A DNA stretch of 36,092 nt, from the NCBI GenBank assembly GCA_947174505.1, contig CAMWJF010000041.1:1-36092 (forward strand), in the 5' to 3' direction. This document shows, in pieces, positions 1 through 6,951 of this stretch. A program made the position numbers and the translations under genes. Every line of letters begins with the position of its first letter. Positions within the stretch are counted from its first letter, which is position 1. The notes beneath the pieces were generated by a model. That model was not told the origin of the DNA. It searched no databases and saw nothing but the letters and a program-made list of their open reading frames with translations. Origin of the DNA: an uncultured Lachnospiraceae bacterium. Lineage in GTDB: Bacteria > Bacillota > Clostridia > Lachnospirales > Lachnospiraceae.

Positions 1-294
1 GTGGATAAGATGGTAGACAAGGCCTGCGACGAGGAGACGGAAAGCGCGCTCCGGGAATGCGCGGCGGCGCAGGAGGGCGTGCTGGGCGTGGATCTTCTGC
101 ACACCAGAGTTTTCGGCAATAAAATTTACGTGGATATCGAAATACGCGCCGACGGGGAGGAGACGCTCAGGCGCGCCCACGAGACGGCGGAGCAGGTACA
201 TGATTCCATTGAGAAAAATTTCCCGAAAGTAAAGCATATCATGGTGCATGTGAATCCGGGGGAAGTGCGGACAACGCCTGCCGGAGCCCGCTGA
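1..294 (+). CDS. Cation diffusion facilitator (CDF) transporter, C-terminal cytoplasmic domain (5'-truncated by window edge)
   Basis: The reading frame is open from the first base and ends at TGA 292-294, so only the last 97 or so residues are seen. They fit the C-terminal dimerisation domain of CDF divalent-metal/proton antiporters: an alternating segment (GVLGVDLLHTRVFGNKIYVD) followed by a helix and a final strand, 'VKHIMVHVNP', typical of the ferredoxin-like ZT-dimer fold. The membrane part with the metal-binding Asp/His residues would lie upstream of the window. The GTG at position 1 is just the first codon visible and is probably not the real start. The next gene on the strand is a Zn/Cd/Pb P-type ATPase, which supports a metal-efflux locus. 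The metal cannot be named from this fragment. Confidence 0.8.
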   Translation: MDKMVDKACDEETESALRECAAAQEGVLGVDLLHTRVFGNKIYVDIEIRADGEETLRRAHETAEQVHDSIEKNFPKVKHIMVHVNPGEVRTTPAGAR

Positions 295-399
295 CAGCAG
301 GGTGTGTTTCGGCCTGTTAAGAAGTTGCGGCAGCGTAAACCATGCAGGGAGAATGTAGAGCATTCCCTGAATCGGGCGCGCGATTTTCTGACAGGGAAC
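295..399. other. Intergenic start with small hairpin
   Basis: First part of the 459-bp gap between the CDF gene and the metal ATPase. It holds no convincing gene. A hairpin at 345-369 pairs CAGGGA-GAATG with CATTCCCTG (two-base bulge). No T-run follows it, so it is a poor intrinsic terminator for the CDF gene, though no better candidate is visible. The rest of the gap is annotated piece by piece: promoter 400-428, candidate RNA 436-542, palindromic repeat 548-665, operator/promoter 687-724. Confidence 0.4.
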
Positions 400-428
400 T
401 TGTGGGGCAGAGAAAAATAGCATATAAT
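400..428 (+). promoter_or_regulatory. Sigma-A-type promoter for candidate small RNA
   Basis: TTGTGG (400-405) and a consensus TATAAT (423-428) are separated by exactly 17 bp. Predicted initiation at about 434-436 coincides with the first paired base of the long hairpin at 436-533. No start codon with a ribosome binding site follows within the hairpin. A promoter whose start site falls exactly on the base of a hairpin with a T-tract on the far side suggests a non-coding transcript. Confidence 0.55.
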
Positions 429-435
429 GAAAAAA

Positions 436-542
436 GGACAACATCAGTTCTGGGAGGAGTGCGGCAACGTATCGCCAGTGTCTCGGTTCACACACAGAAT
501 ATCCCGGAGAACACTTGGCGGCTGATGTTGTCCTTTTATTTT
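436..542 (+). ncRNA. Candidate hairpin small RNA (about 106 nt)
   Basis: The predicted transcript begins GGACAACATCAG (436-447) and ends with its exact complement CTGATGTTGTCC (522-533), followed by TTTTATTTT (534-542), so the two ends form a 12-bp closing stem (16 bp counting flanking A/T pairs) that doubles as an intrinsic terminator. Inside, CGCCA-GTGT (473-481) pairs with ACAC-T-TGGCG (511-520), and the helix can continue through CTC-GG (482-486) with CC-G-GAG (504-509), leaving a loop near 487-503. A 25-nt stretch at 448-472 is unpaired or forms its own small hairpin. It does not match what I know of SRP RNA, 6S RNA, T-box or the NiCo riboswitch. It could instead be the palindrome of a small transposon-like repeat. 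Function unknown. Confidence 0.5.
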
Positions 543-547
543 GCGCG

Positions 548-665
548 CATAAGCAGAGTCAGAAGATATGCGGCGTATGTGCCATGCTTGCATGAGCACA
601 TGCGAAGGATATCTTATGACGAGCAACGCGAATGAGAAATGCGAAGCATTTCGAGTCTGCTTATG
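548..665. repeat. Nested palindromic intergenic element
   Basis: Outer arms CATAAGCAGA (548-557) and TCTGCTTATG (656-665) are exact complements. Inside are two hairpins: AAGATAT (563-569)/ATATCTT (609-615), enclosing CGTATGTGC (575-583)/GCACATGCG (596-604); and GAAATGC (636-642)-GAA-GCATTTC (646-652). The design resembles the double hairpin at 17808-17849, where a GAGAATGC stem with a 3-nt loop is followed by a second stem containing AGAGT. This is probably one of the small dispersed palindromic repeats common in clostridial intergenic DNA. Whether it acts in RNA, for example as leader or terminator, cannot be told from one copy. Confidence 0.5.
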
Positions 666-686
666 TATGCGGCATAAAAATATACC

Positions 687-724
687 TTGACAAACGAATG
701 AATATATGATTGAATGTTCATATA
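687..724 (+). promoter_or_regulatory. Metal ATPase promoter with ArsR/SmtB-like operator
   Basis: A consensus -35 TTGACA (687-692) is 17 bp from a weak -10 TTGAAT (710-715). An inverted repeat, TATATGA (703-709), 8 bp, TCATATA (718-724), covers the -10. AT-rich palindromes of the ATATGA...TCATAT kind over the -10 are typical operators of ArsR/SmtB metal sensors, which leave the DNA when Zn, Cd or Pb binds. The sensor gene itself is not in the window. The link to that family is inference from operator shape and the downstream efflux ATPase. Confidence 0.5.
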
Positions 725-753
725 AAGAAATGGAGACACAGGAGGAGAGACAG

Positions 754-2625
754 ATGACAAGAAAACAGAAGAAGGTTTTAATCAGGATTTTGATTGCCGC
801 GGTCCTTGTGCTCGGCCTGCTGTTTGTACCGATACAGAATCCGTGGCTGCGGCTCGCGCTATTTATGGTGCCCTATCTGGTGATCGGTTATGACATTCTG
901 CGCAAAGCGTTTCTGGGCGTGATCCACGGGGAGGTTTTTGATGAGAATTTCCTGATGGCGGTGGCCACTCTGGGCGCCATTATTCTGGGGGAATATACCG
1001 AGGGCGTGGCGGTTATGCTCTTCTACCAGATCGGGGAGCTTTTCCAGAGCTATGCGGTGGGAAAGAGCAGGGGAAATATTTCGAAGCTTATGGATATCCG
1101 TCCGGATTATGCCAACATAGAGGTGGATGGCCGGATAGAGCAGGTGGATCCGGAAGAGGTGGCGATCGGTACGCTGATCGTTGTACAGCCGGGTGAGAAG
1201 GTGCCCATCGACGGCGTAGTGGAGGAGGGGGAAGCGTCCCTGAACACCAGCGCGCTGACCGGGGAGAGCCTGCCAAGACAGGTGGGCGCGGGCGACCAGA
1301 TCATCAGCGGCAGCGTGAATATGTCGGGCGTTTTGAAGCTGCGTACCACAAAGGAATTCGGGGAATCAACGGTCTCCAAAATTCTGGAGCTTGTGGAAAA
1401 TTCCAGCATGAAAAAATCCCGTTCGGAAAACTTTATCACCCGGTTTGCCAGATACTATACGCCGGCGGTCTGCTACGGCGCGCTGGCGTTGGCGTTTCTT
1501 CCGCCGCTTCTGTGTCTGGTATTCGGGTATGAGCCCCACTGGTCCATGTGGGTGACAAGAGCGTTGACCACGTTAGTCATAAGCTGTCCATGCGCGCTGG
1601 TCATTTCCATTCCCTTAAGTTTTTTCGGGGGCATCGGCGGCGCTTCCGCCAAAGGCATTCTGGTGAAAGGCTCCAACTATCTGGAGGCGCTTTCCGAGAC
1701 GAAGTATGTGGTCTGCGATAAGACGGGCACGCTGACGAAGGGTGTGTTTGAGGTTACGGCGAAGAAGGCGGCGGCGGGCTTTTCCGGGGAGGCGCTGATC
1801 GAGTACGCGGCCTGCGCGGAGAGCTATTCCAGCCACCCGATCAGCCGGAGCCTGCGGGAGGCGTACGGGAAGGAGATTGATACGGGCCGCGTGAAGGATG
1901 TGGAGGAAATCAGCGGTCACGGTGTCTGCGCCTATGTGGACGGGAGACTTGTGGCGGCGGGAAACCGCAGGCTGATGGAACGGCTGCAGATTACGCCGGA
2001 GGAGATTTCCGGAACCGGGACACAGGTATATGTGGCGGTGGATGGCACCTATGCCGGATGTATTCTGATTTCTGACGTGGTGAAGCCGGGTGCAAAGGAA
2101 GCGCTTGCGGCGCTCAAAAAGGCCGGTGTGCGAAGCATAGTTATGTTAACTGGAGACGCCAAGCCTGTGGCGGAGTCGGTGGCGGCGCAGCTTGGCGTGG
2201 ATGATGTGAGAAGCGAGCTGCTGCCTGCGGATAAAGTGGGTGAGGTGGAGAAACTTCTTGCGGCAAAGGGAAAGAAGGAAAAGCTGGCCTTTGTGGGGGA
2301 CGGCATAAACGACGCGCCGGTGCTCTCCCGGGCGGATCTTGGGATCGCCATGGGGGCGCTCGGCTCCGATGCGGCAATCGAGGCGGCGGATATCGTGCTG
2401 ATGGACGATGATCCGGCAAAGATCGCGCTGGCTATGCAGATTTCCAGAAAAACCTTAAGGATTGTCCATGAAAATATCGTCTTTGCGCTGGCGGTGAAGC
2501 TGATCTGCCTGGCTTTAGGCGCGGTGGGCGTTGTCGGCATGTGGTGGGCGATTTTTGCGGACGTGGGGGTTATGATTCTGGCCGTGATTAACGCCACAAG
2601 GGCGCTTGCTACCGGGCGGATGTAG
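754..2625 (+). CDS. cadA: Heavy-metal-translocating P1B-type ATPase (Zn/Cd/Pb efflux)
   Basis: ATP-driven export of soft divalent metals across the cytoplasmic membrane. The ATG at 754 (623 aa) is preferred over an upstream ATG at 706 because AGGAGG (740-745) sits at the right distance. There is no N-terminal HMA metal-binding domain, so it begins directly with membrane helices. Landmarks: TGES actuator loop near residue 170, the transmembrane metal motif C278-P-C280, phosphorylated Asp322 in DKTGT, an HP motif in SSHPIS, and GDGINDAP near 515. Lys in 'AVKLIC' and Asp in 'FADVG' of the last helices match the ZntA/CadA (P1B-2) pattern, which favours Zn/Cd/Pb over Cu. It lies downstream of a CDF transporter and behind a metal-sensor-like operator. 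The exact metal is not determinable. Confidence 0.92.
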   Translation: MTRKQKKVLIRILIAAVLVLGLLFVPIQNPWLRLALFMVPYLVIGYDILRKAFLGVIHGEVFDENFLMAVATLGAIILGEYTEGVAVMLFYQIGELFQSYAVGKSRGNISKLMDIRPDYANIEVDGRIEQVDPEEVAIGTLIVVQPGEKVPIDGVVEEGEASLNTSALTGESLPRQVGAGDQIISGSVNMSGVLKLRTTKEFGESTVSKILELVENSSMKKSRSENFITRFARYYTPAVCYGALALAFLPPLLCLVFGYEPHWSMWVTRALTTLVISCPCALVISIPLSFFGGIGGASAKGILVKGSNYLEALSETKYVVCDKTGTLTKGVFEVTAKKAAAGFSGEALIEYAACAESYSSHPISRSLREAYGKEIDTGRVKDVEEISGHGVCAYVDGRLVAAGNRRLMERLQITPEEISGTGTQVYVAVDGTYAGCILISDVVKPGAKEALAALKKAGVRSIVMLTGDAKPVAESVAAQLGVDDVRSELLPADKVGEVEKLLAAKGKKEKLAFVGDGINDAPVLSRADLGIAMGALGSDAAIEAADIVLMDDDPAKIALAMQISRKTLRIVHENIVFALAVKLICLALGAVGVVGMWWAIFADVGVMILAVINATRALATGRM

Positions 2626-2735
2626 CGCAGTATGCGGCTGTTACACGCCATCCGCAAAAGTTACTTTTTATGTCGGCTGAACTATTTGCTAATTTACTGA
2701 ATTTTAAAATTACTATGTCTTTCTTGCGCAATATG

Positions 2736-2744
2736 TGGTAGAAT
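2736..2744 (+). promoter_or_regulatory. Extended -10 promoter of the LytM-like/bactofilin/rarA operon
   Basis: TGG followed by TAGAAT (2739-2744) is an extended -10 element about 30 bp before the start codon. The -35 position (2716-2721, TGTCTT) is poor, as often with extended -10 promoters. Very similar sequence (TCTTnCGC, then GGTAGAATAAAAA) precedes the diguanylate cyclase gene at 19716-19741. The preceding 130 bp hold a weak hairpin TGCGG/CCGCA (2633-2656) but no clear terminator. Confidence 0.5.
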
Positions 2745-2773
2745 AAAAAGGATGAGTGGAGGTGACCTTATTT

Positions 2774-3550
2774 ATGAGCACAGACTTGCGCAAGAGAAAG
2801 ATCACTTATACGATAATTTTAACTTCCGATGCTCCCGCGGCGAACCATCGGAGAATGCACATTAAGACGGGCGCGCTGGGGGTAGTTGCTTTTGTTGCCT
2901 TCGTGGCGGTGATCTGCTATGCGGTTTATACGACTATCACCATGGGGGGCTACATAGAGCGGAATACCAAGCAGCTTGAGCAGCTTGTCCAGATGAAGAC
3001 GGAGAATGAAACGCTGACGGCGGAAAAGGAGAGCCTTGCCGGAAAGGTATCTTCGTTGGAGGAGACTTTAAGCCGAAAGGAAGAGCAGGAGCACGAGCTG
3101 GTGGCAGCCCATGAGGAAAACTATATTCCCAGGGGCTTTCCCATGAGCGGCGCGGCGCAGATTAAGGAAGAAGACGCAGCGGCTGATGACGGCGAAGATG
3201 AGGATGACGAGGACGGGGAAGAGAATACGCTGAAGGTTGAGGCGAACGAGGAGTGGAAAGAACTCATTTTCGTGGCGGCGGAAGGAACAAAGGTTGTCGC
3301 TACCGCACCGGGCACGGTCAAGGAAGTCCGGGAGGCGGAGGGCGAGGTCAGTTACGTGATAATCGACCATGGAAACGGGTATGTCACCACCTATCGGAAT
3401 CTGGGCAGTCCCATTGTGGAAGAGAACAGTCAGGTTGTGAAGGGTGTGGCGCTTTTTCTCGTGGGCGAGGATAACACGGAAACAGGCTACAGTATCCGCA
3501 AGGATGAGAGCTATGTAGACCCGCTTGAGATGATTGAGATTAAAGGATAA
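2774..3550 (+). CDS. Membrane-anchored LytM/M23-like protein, probably catalytically inactive
   Basis: 258 aa from ATG 2774, chosen over GTG 2756 because GGAGGTGA (2758-2765) is an ideal site 8 nt upstream. Order of parts: short basic cytoplasmic N-terminus, one membrane helix (about 33-53), coiled coil (about 60-110), an acidic Asp/Glu linker (about 133-155), then an M23/LytM-like beta domain (about 165-255) with 'IIDHGNGYVTTYRNL'. In active M23 enzymes this segment carries HxH, and an earlier HxxxD binds zinc. Here the earlier motif is 'LIFVAAEGTKV' and HxH is replaced by TYR, so metal ligands are missing. It probably binds peptidoglycan or regulates another hydrolase. Bactofilin follows 16 bp downstream, and M23-like/bactofilin gene pairs are a recurrent arrangement in bacteria. 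Confidence 0.8.
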   Translation: MSTDLRKRKITYTIILTSDAPAANHRRMHIKTGALGVVAFVAFVAVICYAVYTTITMGGYIERNTKQLEQLVQMKTENETLTAEKESLAGKVSSLEETLSRKEEQEHELVAAHEENYIPRGFPMSGAAQIKEEDAAADDGEDEDDEDGEENTLKVEANEEWKELIFVAAEGTKVVATAPGTVKEVREAEGEVSYVIIDHGNGYVTTYRNLGSPIVEENSQVVKGVALFLVGEDNTETGYSIRKDESYVDPLEMIEIKG

Positions 3551-3566
3551 GGACAGGGAGGAAGTT

Positions 3567-4040
3567 ATGTTGGGAAAAAAGTCGGTAGAACAGATTAATG
3601 CGAAGATCAGCAGTATCATAGGCGCTGATATGGTAGTGGACGGCAACATCCGCGCGAAGGAGGCTGTCCGCGTGGAAGGCGCCGTGAATGGCGATGTGGA
3701 GACGGAGGGCGCGCTCATTATCAGTTCCAGCGGTAAGGTAAAAGGGAACGTGAAGGGCAGCAGCATTGTCATTGGCGGCTCTCTGGAGGGTGATCTGACA
3801 AGCAGCGGCAGAACCGAGGTGGCTTCCACCGGTAAGGTGATCGGTAATATCCGCACGAAGAGTCTCGTTGTGGATGAAAACGGTGTATTCCAGGGGCAGT
3901 GTATTATGAATGCGGAAGGTATTGGCACTTTACCGAAACCCTCTGTGAATACTTCCGTGGCGGAAAAGCAGGAGCAAGAGCAGGAACAGGACGCCAAAAA
4001 GGACAGCACCAACAATAACAATAAATGGAATAAGAGATAG
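3567..4040 (+). CDS. Bactofilin (polymer-forming cytoskeletal protein)
   Basis: 157 aa from ATG 3567 (site AGGGAGG just upstream). Bactofilins self-assemble without nucleotide into filaments on the inner face of the membrane and position cell-wall enzymes. The core (about residues 15-115) is a repetitive beta-helix with regularly spaced hydrophobic and Gly residues, for example 'VVDGNIRAKEAVRVEGAVNG' and 'VKGNVKGSSIVIGGSLEGDL'. The C-terminal tail is hydrophilic and low-complexity (Gln/Glu then Asn-rich). It follows the membrane-anchored LytM-like gene and precedes rarA by 5 bp, so all three are probably cotranscribed. Family assignment is firm; the cell-shape role is inferred. Confidence 0.9.
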   Translation: MLGKKSVEQINAKISSIIGADMVVDGNIRAKEAVRVEGAVNGDVETEGALIISSSGKVKGNVKGSSIVIGGSLEGDLTSSGRTEVASTGKVIGNIRTKSLVVDENGVFQGQCIMNAEGIGTLPKPSVNTSVAEKQEQEQEQDAKKDSTNNNNKWNKR

Positions 4041-4045
4041 GGAAC

Positions 4046-5386
4046 GTGGATCAGATATCTTTATTTGACAGGGAAATGCCGCAGCCTCTGGCAGCGAAGC
4101 TAAGACCCGGCAGCCTGGAGGAATATGTAGGGCAGGGACATCTGTTGGGAAAAGGGAAAGTGTTAAGGAAGCTGATTGAACAGGATCAGGTTTCCTCCAT
4201 GATATTCTGGGGGCCGCCCGGTGTTGGCAAGACCACGCTGGCGAGGATCATTGCGAATAAAACCAAGTCTTCCTTTATTGATTTTTCCGCAGTCACCAGC
4301 GGCATTAAGGAGATAAGGACCGTCATGGAGCAGGCGGAGAAGAACCGCCAGTACGGTGTCAGGACGATTCTTTTTGTAGACGAGATACATCGTTTTAATA
4401 AGGCGCAGCAGGATGCTTTTCTGCCTTTTGTGGAGAAGGGGAGCATTATCCTGATCGGCGCAACTACGGAAAATCCTTCTTTTGAGATCAACAGCGCTCT
4501 TTTATCCCGCTGTAAGGTGTTTGTGCTGCAGGCACTCACCACACAGGAGATCAAAGAGCTTTTGTTGCATGCGCTGACGGACGAAAGAGGCTTCGGAAAC
4601 CAGACGGTGCATATCGACGATGAGACACTGGAGATGATCGCTGTTTTTGCGAACGGCGATGCCAGAAATGCGCTCTCTACCCTGGAGATGGTCGTATTAA
4701 ACGGGGAGATGGACGCGGAGGGCGCGGTCACTGTGACAAAGGAGACACTGGAACAGTGCACTATGCGCAAATCTCTCCTGTATGATAAAAAGGGGGAGGA
4801 GCATTACAATCTCATATCCGCCTTACATAAATCCATGCGCAACTCCGATCCTGACGCGGCGGTTTACTGGCTGGCACGGATGCTGGAGGCGGGGGAGGAT
4901 CCGCTTTATGTGGCAAGGCGCGTGGTGCGCTTTGCGAGCGAGGATGTGGGACTGGCCGATCCGCGTGCCCTGCAGATTGCGGTGGCGGCATATCAGGCCT
5001 GCCATTTTCTGGGAATGCCGGAGTGCAACGTCCATCTGACGCAGGCGGTGGTCTATGTGGCGCTTGCACCCAAGTCCAATGCCATGGAAGAGTCTTACAA
5101 TGAGGCAAAGGAGGACGCCGTTAAGGATTTGGCGGAGCCGGTGCCTCTTGTGATCAGGAATGGCGTGACGGGGCTTATGCGTGATCTGGAATATGGAAAG
5201 GGTTACCAGTATGCCCATGATACGGAAGAGAAACTGACCAATATGCAGTGCCTGCCGGATGCGCTTTTGGGGCGGGAATATTACCGGCCTGCGGGCATGG
5301 GCGAGGAGGCTGCTCTGAAAAAGAGGCTTGCCGAGATCAAAGCATGGAAAAAGGAACATGCGGTTCAGAATGGACAGACTTCGTAA
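4046..5386 (+). CDS. rarA: RarA/MgsA replication-associated AAA+ recombination ATPase
   Basis: 446 aa, normal for the family (homologue of yeast Mgs1/human WRNIP1), which acts at stalled replication forks and ssDNA-dsDNA junctions. Walker A GPPGVGKT at 56-63, Walker B DEIHR at 112-116, sensor-1 'GATTENPSFEIN', and the C-terminal tetramerisation region with 'RNSDPDAAVYWLARML' and 'EDVGLADPRAL'. The start is GTG 4046, five bases after the bactofilin stop, with only a weak ribosome site (GAGATAGGGAA), so translation is probably coupled to the upstream gene. A 10-bp inverted repeat overlapping the stop codon may terminate the operon. Confidence 0.95.
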   Translation: MDQISLFDREMPQPLAAKLRPGSLEEYVGQGHLLGKGKVLRKLIEQDQVSSMIFWGPPGVGKTTLARIIANKTKSSFIDFSAVTSGIKEIRTVMEQAEKNRQYGVRTILFVDEIHRFNKAQQDAFLPFVEKGSIILIGATTENPSFEINSALLSRCKVFVLQALTTQEIKELLLHALTDERGFGNQTVHIDDETLEMIAVFANGDARNALSTLEMVVLNGEMDAEGAVTVTKETLEQCTMRKSLLYDKKGEEHYNLISALHKSMRNSDPDAAVYWLARMLEAGEDPLYVARRVVRFASEDVGLADPRALQIAVAAYQACHFLGMPECNVHLTQAVVYVALAPKSNAMEESYNEAKEDAVKDLAEPVPLVIRNGVTGLMRDLEYGKGYQYAHDTEEKLTNMQCLPDALLGREYYRPAGMGEEAALKKRLAEIKAWKKEHAVQNGQTS

Positions 5387-5422
5387 CAGGGGACCGCAGG
5401 GTAAGCTGTTACGAATAGTTTT
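5380..5422 (+). terminator. Likely intrinsic terminator after rarA
   Basis: TTCGTAACAG (5380-5389) is an exact inverted copy of CTGTTACGAA (5406-5415), with a 16-nt loop and TAGTTTTG after the second arm. The left arm includes the rarA stop codon (5384-5386). The T-run is short (four), so termination may be partial. Confidence 0.5.
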
Positions 5423-5441
5423 GCATAAATGGGGGAAAGGA

Positions 5442-5470
5442 TTGATTTAGGGCAGGTTTTGCTTTATAAT
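5442..5470 (+). promoter_or_regulatory. purA promoter
   Basis: TTGATT (5442-5447), 17-bp spacer, consensus TATAAT (5465-5470). Predicted start at about 5477 gives an 86-nt leader before purA, including the hairpin at 5483-5519. Confidence 0.75.
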
Positions 5471-5482
5471 TAGAAAGTAAGA

Positions 5483-5519
5483 AACAGGAGTCGGTTTTTT
5501 ACAACCGGCTCTTTCTGTT
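5483..5519 (+). promoter_or_regulatory. Leader hairpin of purA mRNA
   Basis: AGTCGGTT (5489-5496), six-base loop, AACCGGCT (5503-5510) make an 8-bp stem with one G-T pair. AACAG (5483-5487) with CTGTT (5515-5519) can extend it across a small internal loop. No T-run follows and no purine-riboswitch core was recognised. It could stabilise the 5' end or be a protein-binding site; no function is assigned. Confidence 0.4.
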
Positions 5520-5562
5520 GGGGCGATAAAAAGAAGCTTCGCAAAGCAAGGAGGAATTAATT

Positions 5563-6855
5563 ATGGTAAAGGCTGTAGTGGGCGCCAACTGGGGCGACGA
5601 GGGAAAGGGAAAGATCACGGATACGCTGGCGGAAAAGGCGGATATCGTGGTGCGCTTTCAGGGAGGCGCGAATGCGGGACACACAATTGTAAACAATTAC
5701 GGCAAGTTTGCTTTACATACTCTGCCGTCCGGTGTGTTTTACGGGCATACTACCAGTATTATCGGCAACGGCGTTGCGCTTAACATCCCGATTCTGGTGG
5801 ATGAGATCAAGTCTGTCACGGACAGGGGTGTACCGAAGCCTAAGATTCTTGTGTCCGACCGCTGTCAGATTGTGATGCCCTACCATATTTTGTTTGACCA
5901 ATATGAGGAAGAGAGGCTGGGAGGAAAGTCCTTCGGCTCCACGAAGTCGGGGATTGCGCCTTTTTATTCGGATAAGTACGCGAAGATCGGTTTTCAGGTG
6001 AGCGAGCTTTTTGACGAAGATGTCCTGAAGGAAAAGCTGGAGCGGGTATGTGAGACCAAGAATGTGCTTTTGGAGCATCTTTACCATAAGCCTGCTCTCG
6101 ATCCGCAGGAGCTGTTTGCCATGATGCGGCAGTACCGGGAGATGATTGCGCCCTATGTGTGCGACACGTCTTCCTATCTGGATCGGGCGCTGAAGGAGGG
6201 AAAGACCGTGCTTCTTGAGGGACAGCTCGGCACGCTCAAAGACCCTGACCACGGTATTTACCCGATGGTGACATCCTCCTCCACGCTGGCGGCTTACGGT
6301 GCGATTGGCGCCGGGGTGCCGCCCTATGAAATCAAGGAGATCATTACGGTGTGCAAGGCATATTCTTCCGCGGTGGGTGCGGGCGCGTTCGTGTCGGAGA
6401 TTTTCGGTGACGAGGCGGATGAGCTTAGGAAACGCGGCGGTGACGGCGGAGAGTTCGGTGCGACGACTGGCCGTCCGAGAAGAATGGGCTGGTTTGACTG
6501 TGTGGCGTCCAAGTACGGCTGCCGTCTGCAGGGAACGACCGATGTGGCCTTTACGGTGCTTGATGTGCTGGGGTATCTGGATGAGATTCCTGTGTGCGTG
6601 GGCTACGAGGTGGACGGTCAGGTGACCACGGATTTCCCGGTGACCTGTAAGCTGGAGAAGGCGAAACCTGTGCTGAAAAAACTGCCCGGCTGGAAGTGCG
6701 AGATCCGGGGCATTAAAAAGTACGGGGAGCTGCCGGAGAACTGCCGTAAATATGTGGAGTTTATTGAGGAGCAGATTGGGTATCCTATTACTATGGTATC
6801 AAACGGTCCCGGCAGAGAAGATATTATCTACAGGGAGAGTCCGCTGAAAAAGTAG
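5563..6855 (+). CDS. purA: Adenylosuccinate synthetase
   Basis: Catalyses GTP-dependent joining of IMP and aspartate to adenylosuccinate, the first committed step from IMP to AMP, in the cytoplasm. 430 aa, the normal bacterial length. The glycine-rich GTP/IMP loop GDEGKGK is at residues 11-17 with catalytic Asp12; 'GGANAGHT' holds the catalytic His; 'EGQLGTLKD' and 'ATTGRPRRMGW' are further family motifs. Start ATG 5563 follows AGGAGG at 5549-5554. It appears to be a single-gene unit with its own consensus promoter and a hairpin downstream (6870-6907). The protein is not obviously tied to the nucleoside operon at the other end of the window beyond the shared purine theme. Confidence 0.97.
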   Translation: MVKAVVGANWGDEGKGKITDTLAEKADIVVRFQGGANAGHTIVNNYGKFALHTLPSGVFYGHTTSIIGNGVALNIPILVDEIKSVTDRGVPKPKILVSDRCQIVMPYHILFDQYEEERLGGKSFGSTKSGIAPFYSDKYAKIGFQVSELFDEDVLKEKLERVCETKNVLLEHLYHKPALDPQELFAMMRQYREMIAPYVCDTSSYLDRALKEGKTVLLEGQLGTLKDPDHGIYPMVTSSSTLAAYGAIGAGVPPYEIKEIITVCKAYSSAVGAGAFVSEIFGDEADELRKRGGDGGEFGATTGRPRRMGWFDCVASKYGCRLQGTTDVAFTVLDVLGYLDEIPVCVGYEVDGQVTTDFPVTCKLEKAKPVLKKLPGWKCEIRGIKKYGELPENCRKYVEFIEEQIGYPITMVSNGPGREDIIYRESPLKK

Positions 6856-6869
6856 GGCAGCAATACAGA

Positions 6870-6907
6870 AGACGAGGGGCAGCGGTGACATTTCCGCTGC
6901 CTTGTCT
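6870..6907 (+). terminator. Strong GC hairpin after purA (possible terminator)
   Basis: GGCAGCGG (6878-6885), 8-nt loop, CCGCTGCC (6894-6901), extended outward by G-T pairs and AGAC (6870-6873)/GTCT (6904-6907). The stem is very stable but is followed by GCAGTAGGG, not a T-run, so it may be a processing or stability element, not an efficient intrinsic terminator. Confidence 0.4.
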
Positions 6908-6951
6908 GCAGTAGGGAACCAATAAGGGAAACGGGAAAAGGAGGGAAAGCA

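Noticed and set aside
436..542. Possible NiCo (czcD) riboswitch or SRP/6S RNA
   Set aside because: GCGGCAACG is reminiscent of the NiCo motif, but the four-way junction and other conserved segments are not recognisable; no SRP tetraloop or asymmetric-loop motif; too short for 6S RNA.
342..635. 97-codon open frame on the + strand between the CDF and ATPase genes
   Set aside because: It runs through the candidate RNA and the palindromic element, has no ribosome site, and its composition is unlike a protein.
2141..2150. TTATGTTAAC as a ninth copy of the dispersed word
   Set aside because: One mismatch, and it encodes the conserved VMLTGD of P-type ATPases, so it needs no other explanation.
3068..4021. 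317-codon open frame on the minus strand
   Set aside because: Antisense to the well-supported LytM-like and bactofilin genes; low-complexity Leu/Ser/Phe-rich product arises from their acidic and repetitive coding strand.
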